DNA from: Elysia crispata
Lineage: Eukaryota; Mollusca; Gastropoda; Plakobranchidae
DNA: 64,000 nt
Direction: 5' to 3'
Assembly: GCA_033675545.1 (NCBI GenBank)
Contig: JAWDGP010000033.1
Location: 80,001 to 144,000 of the forward strand
Shown here: one piece after another, positions 23,691 to 35,826 of the stretch
How the letters are laid out: each line of letters starts with the position of its first letter
Position numbering within the stretch: the stretch's first letter is position 1
Made by a program: the position numbers and the translations under genes
Notes under the pieces: model-generated
What the model was told of the DNA's origin: nothing
Databases searched by the model: none
What the model saw: the letters and a program-made list of their open reading frames with translations, nothing else

Positions 23691-25412
23691 GGATCGGCAG
23701 CCATGCGGGTTATGGAAACCCATGGATCAGCATCAGGAGAGGATGCGGGAAAAGCAGACTCGAGATATGACGTCAGAACCGAAGTCCAAGACGGGTTGCT
23801 GCAGTTGGCGAGTGGGAAGAGAGTTCCAGCCATGATAGACTGTGGAGCCTGTGGTGGTAAGGGGTCAGCCAGGGAGCTGAACTTACCGATCGTCAAGGGC
23901 CTTGTTGAAGATAAGACAGTCGACGTATTAAGGGACACAGGTTGTGAGGGCGTCGTGGTTCGTCGCGGGTTAGTTGATGATGATCAGCTAACAGGAAAGT
24001 GCTGTTTGATTGTCAGGATCGACAATACAGTACTGCTGGCGGAGAAGGCCAGGATTCAAGTCGAGACACCTTATCTGTCTGGCGAGGTGGAGGCGTTATG
24101 CATATCGGAGGTCATATGTGATCTTGTTGTGGGAAACGTCCCGGGTGCTCGGAACCCAGAAGACCCTGATATGACACCCATGGTTGGTGATGTAACGACA
24201 AGGGCCCAAGAAAGACAAGAGGTCAGGCATAGGCCACTTACAGTACCGGATACACCGAAGCACACAGGAGTGGACCGGAGAGAGCTGATCCGACTCCAGC
24301 AGGATGATGAAGCCATCAAGAGGATGGGCGAGACTGTTATGTCTGAAAATCGCGCGGGAAGAACATCATTCTTCGAGAAAAGAGACGGGATCGACTACAG
24401 AGTTTATAATGACGAGACCCGCGGAGGGGCTAGCACACGACAAGTCGTTCTCCCAGAAATCCTGAGAAAGTACGTAATGTCAGTAGCCCATGATACGATC
24501 ACCGGAGGTCACCTTGGAATAAAAAAGACCAGAGAGAAGATAATGAGTAACTTCTACTGGCCTGGCATGTACGAGGACGTGGCCAGATATTGCCGCTCGT
24601 GCGATATATGTCCGAAGACAGTGAGCAAGGGAACAGTGCAGAAGGCCCCAATGGAGAACATACCAGTGGTGGATGTCCCTTTTAAACGTGTCGCTGTGGA
24701 TCTAATAGGACCGATAGAACCAGCAAGTGAAGCAGGACACCGATACATTTTGACGCTTGTAGACTATGCTACAAGGTATCCAGAAGCTGTCCCGCTGAAG
24801 AGAATCGACACTGAGACAGTAGCTGAGGCGCTCGTGGATATATATAGTCGCCTCGGTGTTCCAGAAAAAATTCTTAGCGATCAGGGAACACAGTTTATCT
24901 CGGATTGTATGAAGGAAGTATGCAGGCTTCTTGGTGTGACACAATCTACGACTACACCATATCACCCGATGTGTAATGGCCTGGTCCAGAAGTTCAACGG
25001 CACGTTAAAGAAGATGTTGAAGAGGCTGTGCAATGAGAAGCCAAAGCAGTGGCACCGATACACCAACGCTCTATTATTTGCGTACAGGGAAGTGCCTCAA
25101 GATTCAACTCATTTTGCTCCGTTCGAGCTTATGTATGGCAGGACTGTGAGAGGAACCATACACATACTACGGGAACTATGGACCCAAGACATTGATGAAC
25201 CGGAAGTGAAGTCAAGCTATCAGTACGTGCTAGATCTACGAGAGCGTCTTAACGACACATTAAAACTAGCTAAGGAGCAGCTTGAATCGTCACAAGCGAG
25301 GCAGAAGAAACATTTCGACAAGAAAACAAAGGCTAGGTGTTTCAGTCCGGGCGACAAGGTGTTAGTTCTCCTTCCGACCGACGCAAACAAGTTATTGGTA
25401 CAGTGGAAATGA
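23691..25412 (+). pseudogene. Element A protease and integrase
   Basis: The frame continues from gag without a stop. An aspartic protease has DTG at 23934-23942 and a later DLVVGN. The integrase follows: a zinc-binding H-H-C-C segment (HDTITGGHLG ... YCRSCDIC), DLIGP with the first Asp and LSDQGTQF with the second. In the third motif NGLVQKFNGTLK the catalytic Glu is Gln (CAG at 24987-24989), so this copy's integrase should be inactive. The region ends with a GDKVLVLLP segment and a TGA at 25410-25412 where a sense codon is expected. Integrase lies upstream of RT. Confidence 0.9.
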
Positions 25413-27110
25413 CCCTATGATATTATCAACTCAGTGGGTCTTAACGATTACAAGGTCAAGATCAGTGGAAAAGAGAAGAATTTGCATGCAAATCTTCTCA
25501 AGAAACATCTCTCAAGAAACGATGAAACTAGTTCAAGAGTACTCGATGTTTCGAGCCAGACTCGAGATGATCTCAACGTTCCATCGTGTGTAGCCGTGGT
25601 CGAGGACTACGACTACGAGGCAGATAATGGTCAAGACAATTTGGCCGGTGATGAACAAGGCTCCAAAGATCTACCCGAAATGGGCACTTGGGGACAGAAA
25701 GAAGATGCTGCGGATGTCAAGTTCGGTGAAACCCTGACATATGACCAAAATCGGGAGCTTCAGATGTTGGTCCAGAGGTTCAGTGACATATTCTCAGATC
25801 GTCCAGGCGACACTAATCTGGCTGAGCACCGGATCGACCTGACTTCCGACGTACCTGTACGTCAGACGCCGTATGCTGTACCATTCGCCCTGAAGTCTTC
25901 ACTCAAGAAAGAGCTACAGCAGATGGAGAACTTAGGGATAATACGGAAGAGCGACTCACCATACGCGTCGCCTGTGGTCGTTGTGAAGAAGAAGGACGGG
26001 AGTAATCGTATCTGCATTGATTTCTGTCGTCTCAACAAGATTACAGTCACTGACCCTCAACCAATTCCTTCGCCAGCCGAGTCTTTCCTTGGTATGAGCG
26101 AAGACAAGTACTTCTCCAAGCTCGACTTGACCAAGGGTTATCACCAGATACGTGTGAGGCCTTCAGATGTCCACAAGACTGCTTTCGTGACGATGGGTCA
26201 ACACTATGAGTTCCTGCGGATGCCGTTTGGGATGGTTAACTCCGGCATGACCATGACAAGAGCAGTGCGACGACTTCTAGAGGGAATGGACAACGTAGTT
26301 GACTACATCGACGATCTGCTGGTGCATACCAAGACGTGGGAAGAACACTTGCAAGTCCTGGAGGAACTCTTCAAGAGGTTGAAAGCGGCCAACCTAGTTG
26401 CGAGACCAACAAAGTGCGAACTGGGAGCAACACAAGTCGACTTCCTAGGACACCACCTTGGACGGGGGACAGTTGGACTTCAAGACTGCAATGTTGAGAA
26501 AGTGAAAGGCGCCCCGAGACCGACCACCAAGAAAGAGATTAGATCCTTTTTAGGTTTAGTTGGTTATTATCAACCATTTATACCAAATTTTGCTGCTATT
26601 GCTGCCCCCCTGTCAGATCTAACTCGTAAAGGTCAGCCTAACAAAGTTGTGTGGGGAGAGCCCCAGGAGAGAGCGTACGCCGGATTGAAAAAAGCTGTAA
26701 TTAGCAAACCCATACTGGTGCTCCCTGACGTTAATAAAGAGTTCGTTCTGAGAACAGACGCATCTGATATAGGGTTAGGCGCCACCCTGTTACAGAACAG
26801 GGATGGGCACATTTTTCCTGTCGCTTATGCAAGCAGGAAGCTTCTAGATAGGGAGAAGAGATATTCTGTGATGGAGAGAGAATGTCTCGGAATTGTTTGG
26901 GGTATAAAGAAATTTGCTTTGTATCTTTATGGTAAGCAGATCACGCTTCAGACAGACCACCGACCCCTTGAATTTCTAAAGGTTTCTAAATTTGATAACC
27001 CTCGTATCATGCGTGGGGTATTGGCTCTGCAGAGTTTTGTTTTTAGAGTAGAACACATTAAAGGCAAGGATAATGTGGGAGCTGATTTTCTTAGCAGAGT
27101 TCCTGTATAA
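25413..27110 (+). pseudogene. Element A reverse transcriptase and RNase H
   Basis: In the same frame as the integrase, after one nonsense codon. After an acidic linker (VVEDYDYEADNGQDN) the RT shows SPYASPVVVVKKKDGSNRIC, FSKLDLTKGYHQI (first catalytic Asp), FLRMPFGM and YIDD at 26304-26315. The RNase H follows with RTDASDIGLGA, MERECLGIVWG and QTDHRPLEF, ending in VGADFLSR. All visible RT and RNase H catalytic acids are present. The C-terminal position of RT-RNase H, after integrase, is the copia-like order typical of GMR1 elements. Confidence 0.92.
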
Positions 27111-27415
27111 TATTTTGAATATTTATTATTAAATGCAATATTTAGATTGCATTGTTGGCATTGTTGTGAAGTAGGCAACTTCTGATATGCCTGTACTTAT
27201 TGTAATATTGTATTTTACCTTTTTCGAAGTAACACTTCTATTGTTTATATTGCCAGTATTTTCGGTTTATATTAAACCTAAAGCATGACTGCCAGTATGC
27301 CTACATCAAGTAAAAGTCTCGTGATGTATCCATTTTATTGATGATACTTGTATCAAATGGAAAGCAGTATACAATGTTTTGGATGTGAGAATAAATTTTT
27401 AGGAAAAATTATCTT

Positions 27416-27426
27416 AAGAGGGGGGA
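27416..27426 (+). promoter_or_regulatory. Element A polypurine tract
   Basis: AAGAGGGGGGA directly before LTR2, the primer for plus-strand synthesis. The same tract lies at 29838-29848 before LTR3. Confidence 0.8.
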
Positions 27427-27428
27427 TG

Positions 27429-28052
27429 TGTAACGCATTGTACTATAAGTTGATCTATTCATTCCCTCACCCTTTTTTGGTGCGTAACTTTTGGGTAGCG
27501 GATCTACTAGATCTATGTACATTATCTTATTTGATTGCATAATGTTTGCATTTCAAGCCTGAGAACTTGGTTTTGTTTATTGAACACATCCCGCACTTGT
27601 ATGGTCAAGATTCTTCTCGAATCTCTGACTTAGTTCTAGCATAGTAATGATCTCGTCACCTCTTGTTTAACTTTGTTTTGATTGGTTGCTAACTGCTAAT
27701 GACGTGTATCGAGAATGTTCTCTTATGATTTATGTAATTCCTTTTCTGGATGATTCGACAAGATCTTGTATAAATAAGAATCCAAATTATATTTAGTCAG
27801 TCAACATCATAGAGTTCATAGTAAGTCAACAACATTGAGTCTGCAGTGAGTCTACAGTGAATAATTAATGAGTCAACCTACAGGTATTGTACAGTCTAGC
27901 TCTTGTGTTGGATTAAACAGTTTGCAATTGTTACTTGCGGATTTCGGACTTTTTTTTCTACGGACGAGTCGTGTGATTGGCTGTATATTTTTTAATACCC
28001 CTAGACAAACAGAGCCTAACAGATTACCCATCATCATCACAAATCTGTTACA
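27429..28052 (+). repeat. Middle LTR (LTR2) of the array
   Basis: A 624-base LTR with the same TGTAAC/GTTACA ends. It is the most diverged of the three: CTGAGAACTTGG, CACCTCTTGTTTAAC and TCGAGAATGTT distinguish it from LTR1 and LTR3, and its CTACAGTGAGT repeat block is rearranged. No primer site follows it; it runs straight into pol sequence. Confidence 0.9.
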
Positions 28053-29850
28053 CCGTGGTCGAGGACTACGACTACGAGGCAGATAATGATCAAGACAATT
28101 TGACCGGTGATGAACAAGCCTCCGAAGATCTACCTGAAATTGGCACTTGGGGACAGAAACAAGATGCTGCGGATGCCAAGTTCGGTGAAGCCCTAACGTA
28201 TGACCAAAATCAGGAGCTTCAGATGATGGTCCAGAGGTTCAGCGAGATATTCTCAGATGGTCCAGGCGACACTAATCTGGCTGAGCACCGGATCGACCTG
28301 ACTTCCGACGTACCTGTACGTCAGATGCCGTATCCTGTATCATTTGCCCTGATGTCTTCACTCAAGAAAGAGCTACAGCAGATGGAGGACCTAGGGATAA
28401 TACGGAAGAGTGACTCACCATACGCGTCACCTGTGGTCGTTGAGAAGAAGGAGGACGGGAGTAATCGTATCTGCTTTGATTTTCGTCGTCTCAACAAGAT
28501 TACAGTTACTGATTCTCAACCAGTTCCTTCGTCAGCAGAGTCTTTCCTTGGTATGAGCGAAGATAAGTACTTCTCCAAGCTCGTCTTGACCAAGGGTTAT
28601 CACCAGATTCATGTGAGGCCTTCAGATGTCCACAAGACTGCTTTCGTGACGATGGGTCAACACTATGAGTTCCTGCGGATGCCGTTTGGGATGGTTAACT
28701 CCGGCATGACCATGACAAGAGCAGTGCGACGACTTCTGGAGGGAATGGACAACGTAAGTTGACTACATCGACGATCTGCTGGTGCATACCAAGACGTGGG
28801 AAGAACACTTGCAAGTCTTGGAGGAACTCTTCAAGAGGTTGAAAGCGGCCAACCTAGTTGCGAGACCAACAAAGTGTGAACTGGGAGCAACACAAGTCGA
28901 CTTCCTAGGACATCGCCTTGGACGGGGTACAGTTGGACTTCAAGACTACAATGTTGAGAAAGTGAAAGGCGCCCCGAGACCGACCACCAAGAAAGAGATT
29001 AGATCCTTTTTAGGTTTAGTTGGTTATTATCAACCATTCATACCAAATTTTGCTGCTATTGCCGCCCCCCTGTCAGATCTAACTCGTAAAGGTCAGCCTA
29101 ACAAAATTGTGTGGGGAGAGGCCCGGAAGAGAGCGTACGCCGGATTGAAAAAAGCTGTAATTAGCAAACCCATACTGGTGCTCCCTGACGTTAATAAAGA
29201 TTGTTCTGAGAACAGACGCATCTGATATAGGGTTAGGCGCCACCCTGTTACAGAACAGGGATGGGCACATTTTTCCTGTCGCTTATGCAAGCAGGAAGCT
29301 TCTAGATAGGGAGAAGAGATATTCTGTGATGGAGAGAGAATGTCTCGGAATTGTTTGGGGTATAAAGAAATTTGCTTTGTATCTTTATGGTAAGCAGATT
29401 ACGCTTCAGACAGACCACCGACCCCTTGAATTTCTGAAGGTTTCTAAATTTGATAACCCTCATATCATGCGTTGGGTATTGGCTCTGCAGAGTTTTGTTT
29501 TTAGAGTAGAACACATTAAGGGCAAAGATAATGTGGGAGCTGATTTTCTTAGCAGAGTTCCTGTGTAATATTTTGATTGTATTATTAACATTGTTGTGAA
29601 GTAGGCAACTTCTGATATGCTTGTACTTATTGTAATACTGTATTTTACCTTTTTCGAAGTAACACCTGTTTGTATTGCCAGTATTTTTAGGTTATACTTA
29701 ACGTTAAGCATGACTGCCAGTATGCCCACATCAAGTAAAAGTCTCGTGATGTATCCATTTTATTGATGACACTTGTATCATACAAGCAATATACAATGCT
29801 TTGGATGTGAGAATAAATTTTTAGGAAAAATTATTTTAAGAGGGGGGATG
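28053..29850 (+). pseudogene. Truncated pol (RT-RNase H) of element B
   Basis: After LTR2 the sequence jumps to a point equivalent to 25596 of element A (GTGGTCGAGGACTACGACTA), so primer site, gag, protease and integrase are missing. The RT-RNase H part is closely similar to that of A but further decayed. A one-base insertion near 28754 destroys the frame before YIDD, and a small deletion near 29202 shifts the RNase H. The first catalytic Asp of the RT is Val (GTC at 28583-28585, KLVLTKGYHQ). The polypurine tract before LTR3 is intact. Confidence 0.9.
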
Positions 29851-30466
29851 TGTAACGCATTGGACTATAAGTTGATCTATTCATTTCCTCAACTTTTGGG
29901 TAGCGGATCGACTAGACATATGTACATTATCTTATTTAGTTGCATAATGTTTGTATTTCAAGCCTATGAACTTAGTTTTGTTTATTGAACACAGCTCGCA
30001 CTTGTATGGTCAAGATTCTTCTCGAATCTCCGACTTAGTTCTAGCATAGTAATGATCTCGTCACCCCTTGTTTACCTTTGTTTTGATTGGTTGCTAATTG
30101 CTTATGACGTGTACCAAGAATATTGTCTTACGATTTATGTAATTCTTTTTCCGGATGATTCGACGAGATTTTGTATAAATAAGAATCGAAATCATGTTTA
30201 GTGAGTCAACATCATCGAGTCTACAGTGAGTCAACATCAAGTCTACAGTGAGTGATTGTTAAGCCTACCTACAGTGAGTGGTTATTGAGTCAACCTACAA
30301 TGATTGTACAATCAAGCTCTTGTGTTGGATTAAACAGTTTGCAATCTTTACTTGCGGACTTTCGGACTTATTTTCTACGGACGAGTCGTGTGATTGGCTG
30401 TATATATTTTCAAACCCCTAGACAAACGGAGCCTAAGAGATCAACCCCATCACCAAATTTGTTACA
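29851..30466 (+). repeat. Right LTR (LTR3) of the array
   Basis: A 616-base LTR, TGTAAC to GTTACA. By eye it is nearly the same as LTR1 in U3, with a short deletion after GATCTATTCATTTCCTCA. The similarity to LTR1 rather than to the adjacent LTR2 suggests that LTR1 and LTR3 were the original pair. Confidence 0.9.
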
Positions 30467-30493
30467 ATATTGTTATTGTTCGTCCTAGATGTT

Positions 30494-30794
30494 TGTGCGT
30501 CCAATGGCTTCCTGATTCAATGGCTGTCTTTGGTGCGATTTGGGCTTTCCTAATCAAGATTGCAAGTCACTCAGGGAGGCTGAGTAAATACCTTCACTAT
30601 GAAACTCTCTTTTTAGGGAGCGTAGTGGCGTATTGCTATAAGCTATGTTCTCTTTGAGTGGCAAGGCGATGGGAGCCGAAGCAATTATAAATCGATGGTT
30701 TTAATCCCACAAATTCAAGCAGTTTCGGTCATTTTCACTTAAAAGCGTTACCCTAACTACTACTGAGCACTACCTAAAATTCTAGCTCTTATAA
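30494..30794 (+). mobile_element. tRNA-like SINE copy flanking the gypsy array (right)
   Basis: Direct-orientation copy of 21314-21627 with small indels (GTGGTCCTTCC is missing) and scattered substitutions. The B-box-like site reads GGTTTTAATCC. It begins 27 bases after LTR3. Confidence 0.6.
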
Positions 30795-30817
30795 TTATAA
30801 ATTATATTAGATATTAG

Positions 30818-30843
30818 AAGTAGTAGTGATGGTGGTGGTTGTG

Positions 30844-30931
<88 letters not shown>

Positions 30932-30956
30932 GAGTAGTAGTAGTAGTAGTAGTAGT

Positions 30957-31049
<93 letters not shown>

Positions 31050-31050
31050 T
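30818..31050. repeat. (GTA)n-(GCA)9-(GTA)n compound microsatellite
   Basis: A long GTA array interrupted by nine or so GCA units (about 30958-30985). On the other strand it is (TAC)n(TGC)n, the same two units as the 13.4-14.3 kb array. Confidence 0.97.
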
Positions 31051-31429
31051 TGTGTGGAAGAAAGCAGTCAGATAACGATGATGTTGTGGAAGCAAACTCG
31101 ACCAAACAGTTAAAATAGAAATGACGAGCAATCACAAACCTACTTTTCACTCGAGGCCGACACAGAGACGAAAGACTCAAGAAAGGACAATAGATATGGA
31201 CAAGTGGCTTTGTCTCAAGCTTTTCTGTTATCAATCATGTTTGCTGAAACAGATATCAGCGTACAATGACACAAGAACAGATAATAAAAACTGGTAATCA
31301 AGGACTAATAAACTTCATTATACAGTAGGTTTATCGACATTTATTTTAGAGAAGGCTTCTTATATTGAAATATCTAGATCTAGATCTAGCTTTAGCTATT
31401 AAGGTCTATATTAACTAACACGAGATTAT

Positions 31430-31980
31430 TTCCAGAAATGTCAGATTTCAGATCAATTTAGATTAGACAGATCTAGATTCGATCAAGAAAATAACAACAC
31501 CAGTCTAAATAATGACACCGACTTTTTCCAATAATTGATAAAACACTCAAAATACATTCGAAGGAAATCAAGAAAGGTTGAGTAATCTTCAGCAACCGAT
31601 TCGCGAATTAAAGTGGTATAAACCAGTTCTATAGTTTTAACCAAGAACGGATCCTGACGCCTCTTTTTCTTTTTCGCTTCACCTTTTTAATTAGTTGGAA
31701 TATGCTGTCCTTCTATGAGCAAATAATCCCTGCTAAGTCTAAATCACGATCACTTGAGGACGCCACGGTATTGGTATCCAAGCACCCATTGACCTGCGAC
31801 CGCAAGATAAAAATATTTTTACGGCCTGCTGCAAATCGCTTCCAGGAAACATACTAATAAAATTGAAAGATTTGCTGCTCTCCATAAATAATTGCTAGCA
31901 ACACGACTGGCTGCTTGTGACGTCACAGCATTTTGTGGAGTGGTGGTGCTAGCAGCAAATCGTTTCGTCTAAACAGACCT
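31430..31980 (-). repeat. Unclassified dispersed repeat, copy 3
   Basis: The longest copy, inverted relative to copies at 6905-7265 and 13130-13358, and it joins both halves. The shared core has a TGACGTCAC palindrome-like site (31918-31926), TTTGCTGCTCTCC (31861 onwards) and AGGTGAAGCGAAAAAG on the minus strand. No coding sequence is visible. Confidence 0.65.
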
Positions 31981-32805
31981 TAAGAAACCCAACAGGCCTC
32001 AGATCGATCACGAATAAGAGCTAGATATACATGTGGATTATAGATTCACCAAGACTTAGAAAATTTGCTTCATTGTATCTAGGTGTAAATGGATAATAAC
32101 GTAGCATTTTCAGTCTAAATCTTGATCCTCTATCTTTCAATCGTTTTCTTGCTATGTTCATGTGAGACTCAGGAGACAAATAAACATTGATTATAAATTA
32201 ATCAAAATTTAATCCTAGATGTTGCATTCAGATTGCATCAACTTTCGTAAAGAGTCTTTGAGATATAGATTAATTATGTTGCGATAAAAATTGTGTCTAT
32301 ACTATGATAACTAATCAGGTAATCAGTTCCCTTGGTGTTTAAAAATCTCCCTTGCTTTATAAGTGAATACTTCCGCATTCCCTAATAAATCATGATTTAC
32401 GATTGTGTTTGTTTCATATTATTATTGTCATGCAGTTGATATTTTATAACATCCAAGAAAGTATGAAAAAGTTTGCGTGGCATTTCAGATTTTCACTTGT
32501 AAATCTCATGTCTTTAGCGGCAACAGTTTGTAGTGTAACAGTTCATCCAATTAAAACGCCCATGAGTTCCTGATTATGTTATGCTAGGTTCAACTTCTCT
32601 TGTCCTGTGGATCTTTCTCCACTTTTACTTTGTTCACGGCTTCAGCATCTGTACCCCATAATAACTTTGCTGATTCATCCAATACACATGACTGTATACT
32701 TATAAGTTTTATCTTTAGCTTCAAGCAGTTTGTTGATAAAGTCACGAGTGGCCATTTATAAAGTCGAATCTGTGTCTATGCTTAAACCGTGATGTTCGCG
32801 GCTCA

Positions 32806-32890
32806 GACCCTCTAGGACCCTCTGGGACCTTCTAGGACCCTCTGGGACCCTCTAAGACCCTTTAGGACTCTCTGGGACCCTCTAGGATCA
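32806..32890. repeat. Short GACCCTCTAG/G decamer repeat
   Basis: About eight tandem 10-base units, GACCCTCTAG alternating with GACCCTCTGG, a small minisatellite. Confidence 0.85.
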
Positions 32891-35003
32891 CTTTGTTTGC
32901 CCTTTCAGAGGGCATGTACTTTATCTCTACAGTTGCAATGTTGCTGGATATTCTTTTCATCGTTGTCTGTGTTGAGCATTTTTCGGTTAAGAATGTCTAT
33001 TGTTTCTTTCATATTGTTAATGCAGCTATAACAGTTTAATTTCACAGTGTTTTTTACTAATGATTTGATAGAGTTTACCAAACCACTGCAGAGCAAAAAA
33101 AAGCACAAAAGTTATAGCCATTTACATAGACATTACGGAAAATGATTTTCAAAGTAGGTACAGTATAACTCACTATAACCAACACACTTCCAGCTTCAAG
33201 CTGGAACACAAGCGATCTGAACCTACCGTCAGTGAACATAAACGGAAATTTAACAGTCCAAAACAGATAATATCATCTGGTGGAAAATTATTAACAAAGC
33301 GAGGCAATCTATGGAATGCGGAAAAGTTGTTTATTCTTCCAGAAAAGCCAAGCGTGAACAAAAGAAATGAGATTATTCTCCCAATGAAACATCTGGTCGA
33401 AAATGTAGACCAGATATAACACCATTCCCCTGACGAGAGGAAATTCGAAACACTAGTGAAGCGAATAATAGCGTACGTGCTTTGCATTGTTTGAATATTT
33501 TCTAGATGCACCACAACTATTTTTGTTTTTTTTTTCTTCACTACTGTGCTTAGCAGCTTTTCATAAAGCTTCACTGCGACACTCAATTTTGATTAACTAC
33601 TATTACAACTATTACTTCTACAAAGGACATCATGAATCAGAACTGTTACGAACTAGGCCCTATACCTAGGTCTGAAGAACGCCTAGCCATTTAAATTACC
33701 ATAACGAACAGCGCTTAAAGGCGAGGTTGGAGGTTTCATTATGGTTCAATGTTCGGACAGCATCACGATACAGATCTACGGGTCCTGTCTAACCAGTCTC
33801 TGGTTTCCCTAGTGCAACCATCTTGTCCTGACTAACGAAGTCAGCAACTTTCAGCGCTGGCGTGCATTTTTAACCACGACCTCCATAGACCAACCTTTCA
33901 CCCCTGTCTAATTATCTTCTATAGTCTCAGCACTAACTGTAACTCCCCCTACTCCTTGTTCCGTTCTCTTCTTCCTCCACCCTCGTCTGAGTCCTTGTGC
34001 AAGCAGAATGGCGTCGCTTTCATCGTAGATTTGCTCTTAAATTAAGTCGTGATAGTCAGTTAAGAAAGCGGAAGTTAAAGGTAATATCTTATTTGAGTCA
34101 AGTAAAGACACCATGTTTTAAGTTACCCTATCTCTATGTAGGTCGTACGCAGTGGCCCGTACAATTCTGGGTCCCAGTGTTATCGCAACAGTAACGTTTT
34201 TGTGTCTATTACTTGCAGTTGCAGTCAACTTCCCGTTTTATGAAAATGAGGAGAAAGAAAATGAGCGATTTTGTTGGATGGTTATTAAAAGAAGAATAAT
34301 GTTTCAGAAACATATAAATGCTTACCCAAATTTTAGATTTATACTTAAATCATCTTGATGGATTTTTCTTTTTGTTATGTGGCAAATGTTTACGAAGATG
34401 TATACTTTTTTGGATACTCAAAATTCGCCCCTCTTAACATCGAAATCCATCATTAAAGACGGTCAGAGTCATTAGGTTAGAGTTAAAGAAGAGAAAAGTT
34501 GCATGTTTTGTGATTCTAATGAGTTCATAACGATTTTTTTCCTTGTGAACCGTTAACATTTTGTTCCGAAAATGTTATCAAAACTCCTCAAATCCAATAA
34601 ATTTTTTTTTTAATAATTACGTATCCAAATTTAGTCATATACGCTCACGTAAATAGAAACAGCATCATGAAGTTATGATATGCCAAACACTGAATGAAAA
34701 AAGTAAAATTGCGTGGCTGTGAAAGCATTATTAATTTTTTTAAGGCATAAACGTTGAAAGGAATTAATATCAATCCACCTATAGTTACTACCATATTGTG
34801 TGATGAAATAGATAACATCAAATCATACAGGAGGAGAAGTCAAACTAAAATGCACTAAACATAGTGATCCCTCAGTTGAGCCACCGATAAATATCTTTTT
34901 CTTTCATGTAATCTTTTCTAACGCTCACTCTTTTCAAGCACTAAGTCAGAGGAGGGCAAAATGAAGGAAGGCAACTGTCGTCCGTCCTTCTGTTCGCTCT
35001 TCC

Positions 35004-35171
35004 TAACTATTTCTCTCCTTCTCTTTTCTCCCCTGTTTTTTTTTTCTTTTCTTTCTCTTGTTCTTTTCTTTCCTTTTCCAATTCTCATTCAGCCCCTTCT
35101 TCCATTTTTATTCTACATCTCCTCCTCCTGTCCATATCCTCCTCATCTTCTTCTTATTCCTCTTCTTCTTC

Positions 35172-35265
<94 letters not shown>

Positions 35266-35270
35266 CCTCT
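35004..35270. repeat. Pyrimidine tract with (CT)n
   Basis: A pyrimidine-rich stretch ending in about 45 pure CT units (35175-35262). It lies about 430 bases from exon W9. Confidence 0.96.
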
Positions 35271-35697
35271 CTATCTTTTGATTGATGTTTCTTTCTATTA
35301 CTTAACTTGGAAATGTGTTGATAAACTATGAAGTTAATAAAAAATTTCAAATTTATTGTTTGATCTGTTTTAAATTGAAATAGAGATTATTCGACTGTCT
35401 TTTTTTTTTCTGGCACCGCAAGATTTTGGGTATTGCTGTGATATCTACATGCTCACTCTTAGTTTTCTGTTCTAAAGATAATGGGTTTTGGCAATATAGT
35501 TTTAAAAAGAATTTTGTTCCCTTTTGTATTGTTTTGGTTTTGCAACGAACTAATGCATTACTGAATAATTGAGGCGAATATTTCTGATCATTAACAGGCA
35601 GATGGAAGCATAGCAGAATCGTGCAACTCAATTTACCTGTAATAAGAGCTCAACCTAAAACTTTGATGTTTGAAAAAAGTATAGGTTTAAGTTTTAC

Positions 35698-35826
35698 CTG
35701 TTCATGCCGTTGTAGTCCACAGTCTCGAGGTGGTCCAAGTGAGAGTCAACCCAGAAAAGCCTCTGATTCACAGGGTCGATGGTCAAAGCTTGAGGCTGTA
35801 AGATTTTCGTCAAGTCCATATTCCAT
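35698..35826 (-). CDS. LRP2: LRP2-like exon W9: YWTD propeller 1
   Basis: A 129-nt phase 2-2 exon (acceptor CTTATCAG, donor GTAAAA) encodes ALTIDPVNQRLFWVDSHLD and ETVDYNGMNR, one typical propeller blade with LFWVDS in the YWTD position. It stands alone between two introns of over 16 kb. The donor GTAAAA is non-optimal, but the reading frame does not stay open in a useful way beyond it. Confidence 0.9.

Larger units (their letters stand above)
21709..28052 (+). mobile_element. GMR1-type Ty3/gypsy retrotransposon, element A
   Basis: This element consists of LTR1 (21709-22319), a tRNA-Pro-type primer site, a single gag-pol reading frame, a polypurine tract and LTR2 (27429-28052). Pol order is protease, integrase, RT, RNase H. 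Integrase before RT is unusual in Ty3/gypsy and is the hallmark of GMR1-like elements. The reading frame has one frameshift in the gag start and three in-frame stops (23019, 23055, 25410). It shares LTR2 with a truncated neighbour (28053-30466). No target-site duplication could be matched at the outer ends. Confidence 0.9.

Noticed and set aside
23135..24965. Minus-strand open readings across the gypsy pol
   Set aside because: Shadow frames of the plus-strand gag-pol; no motifs. The same holds for 40008-40856 and 42735-43701.
33150..33590. Host gene or transposase in the open stretch around 33.2-33.6 kb
   Set aside because: A Lys-rich plus-strand reading and a 137-codon minus-strand reading overlap; neither shows a start, domain or splice context that I recognise.
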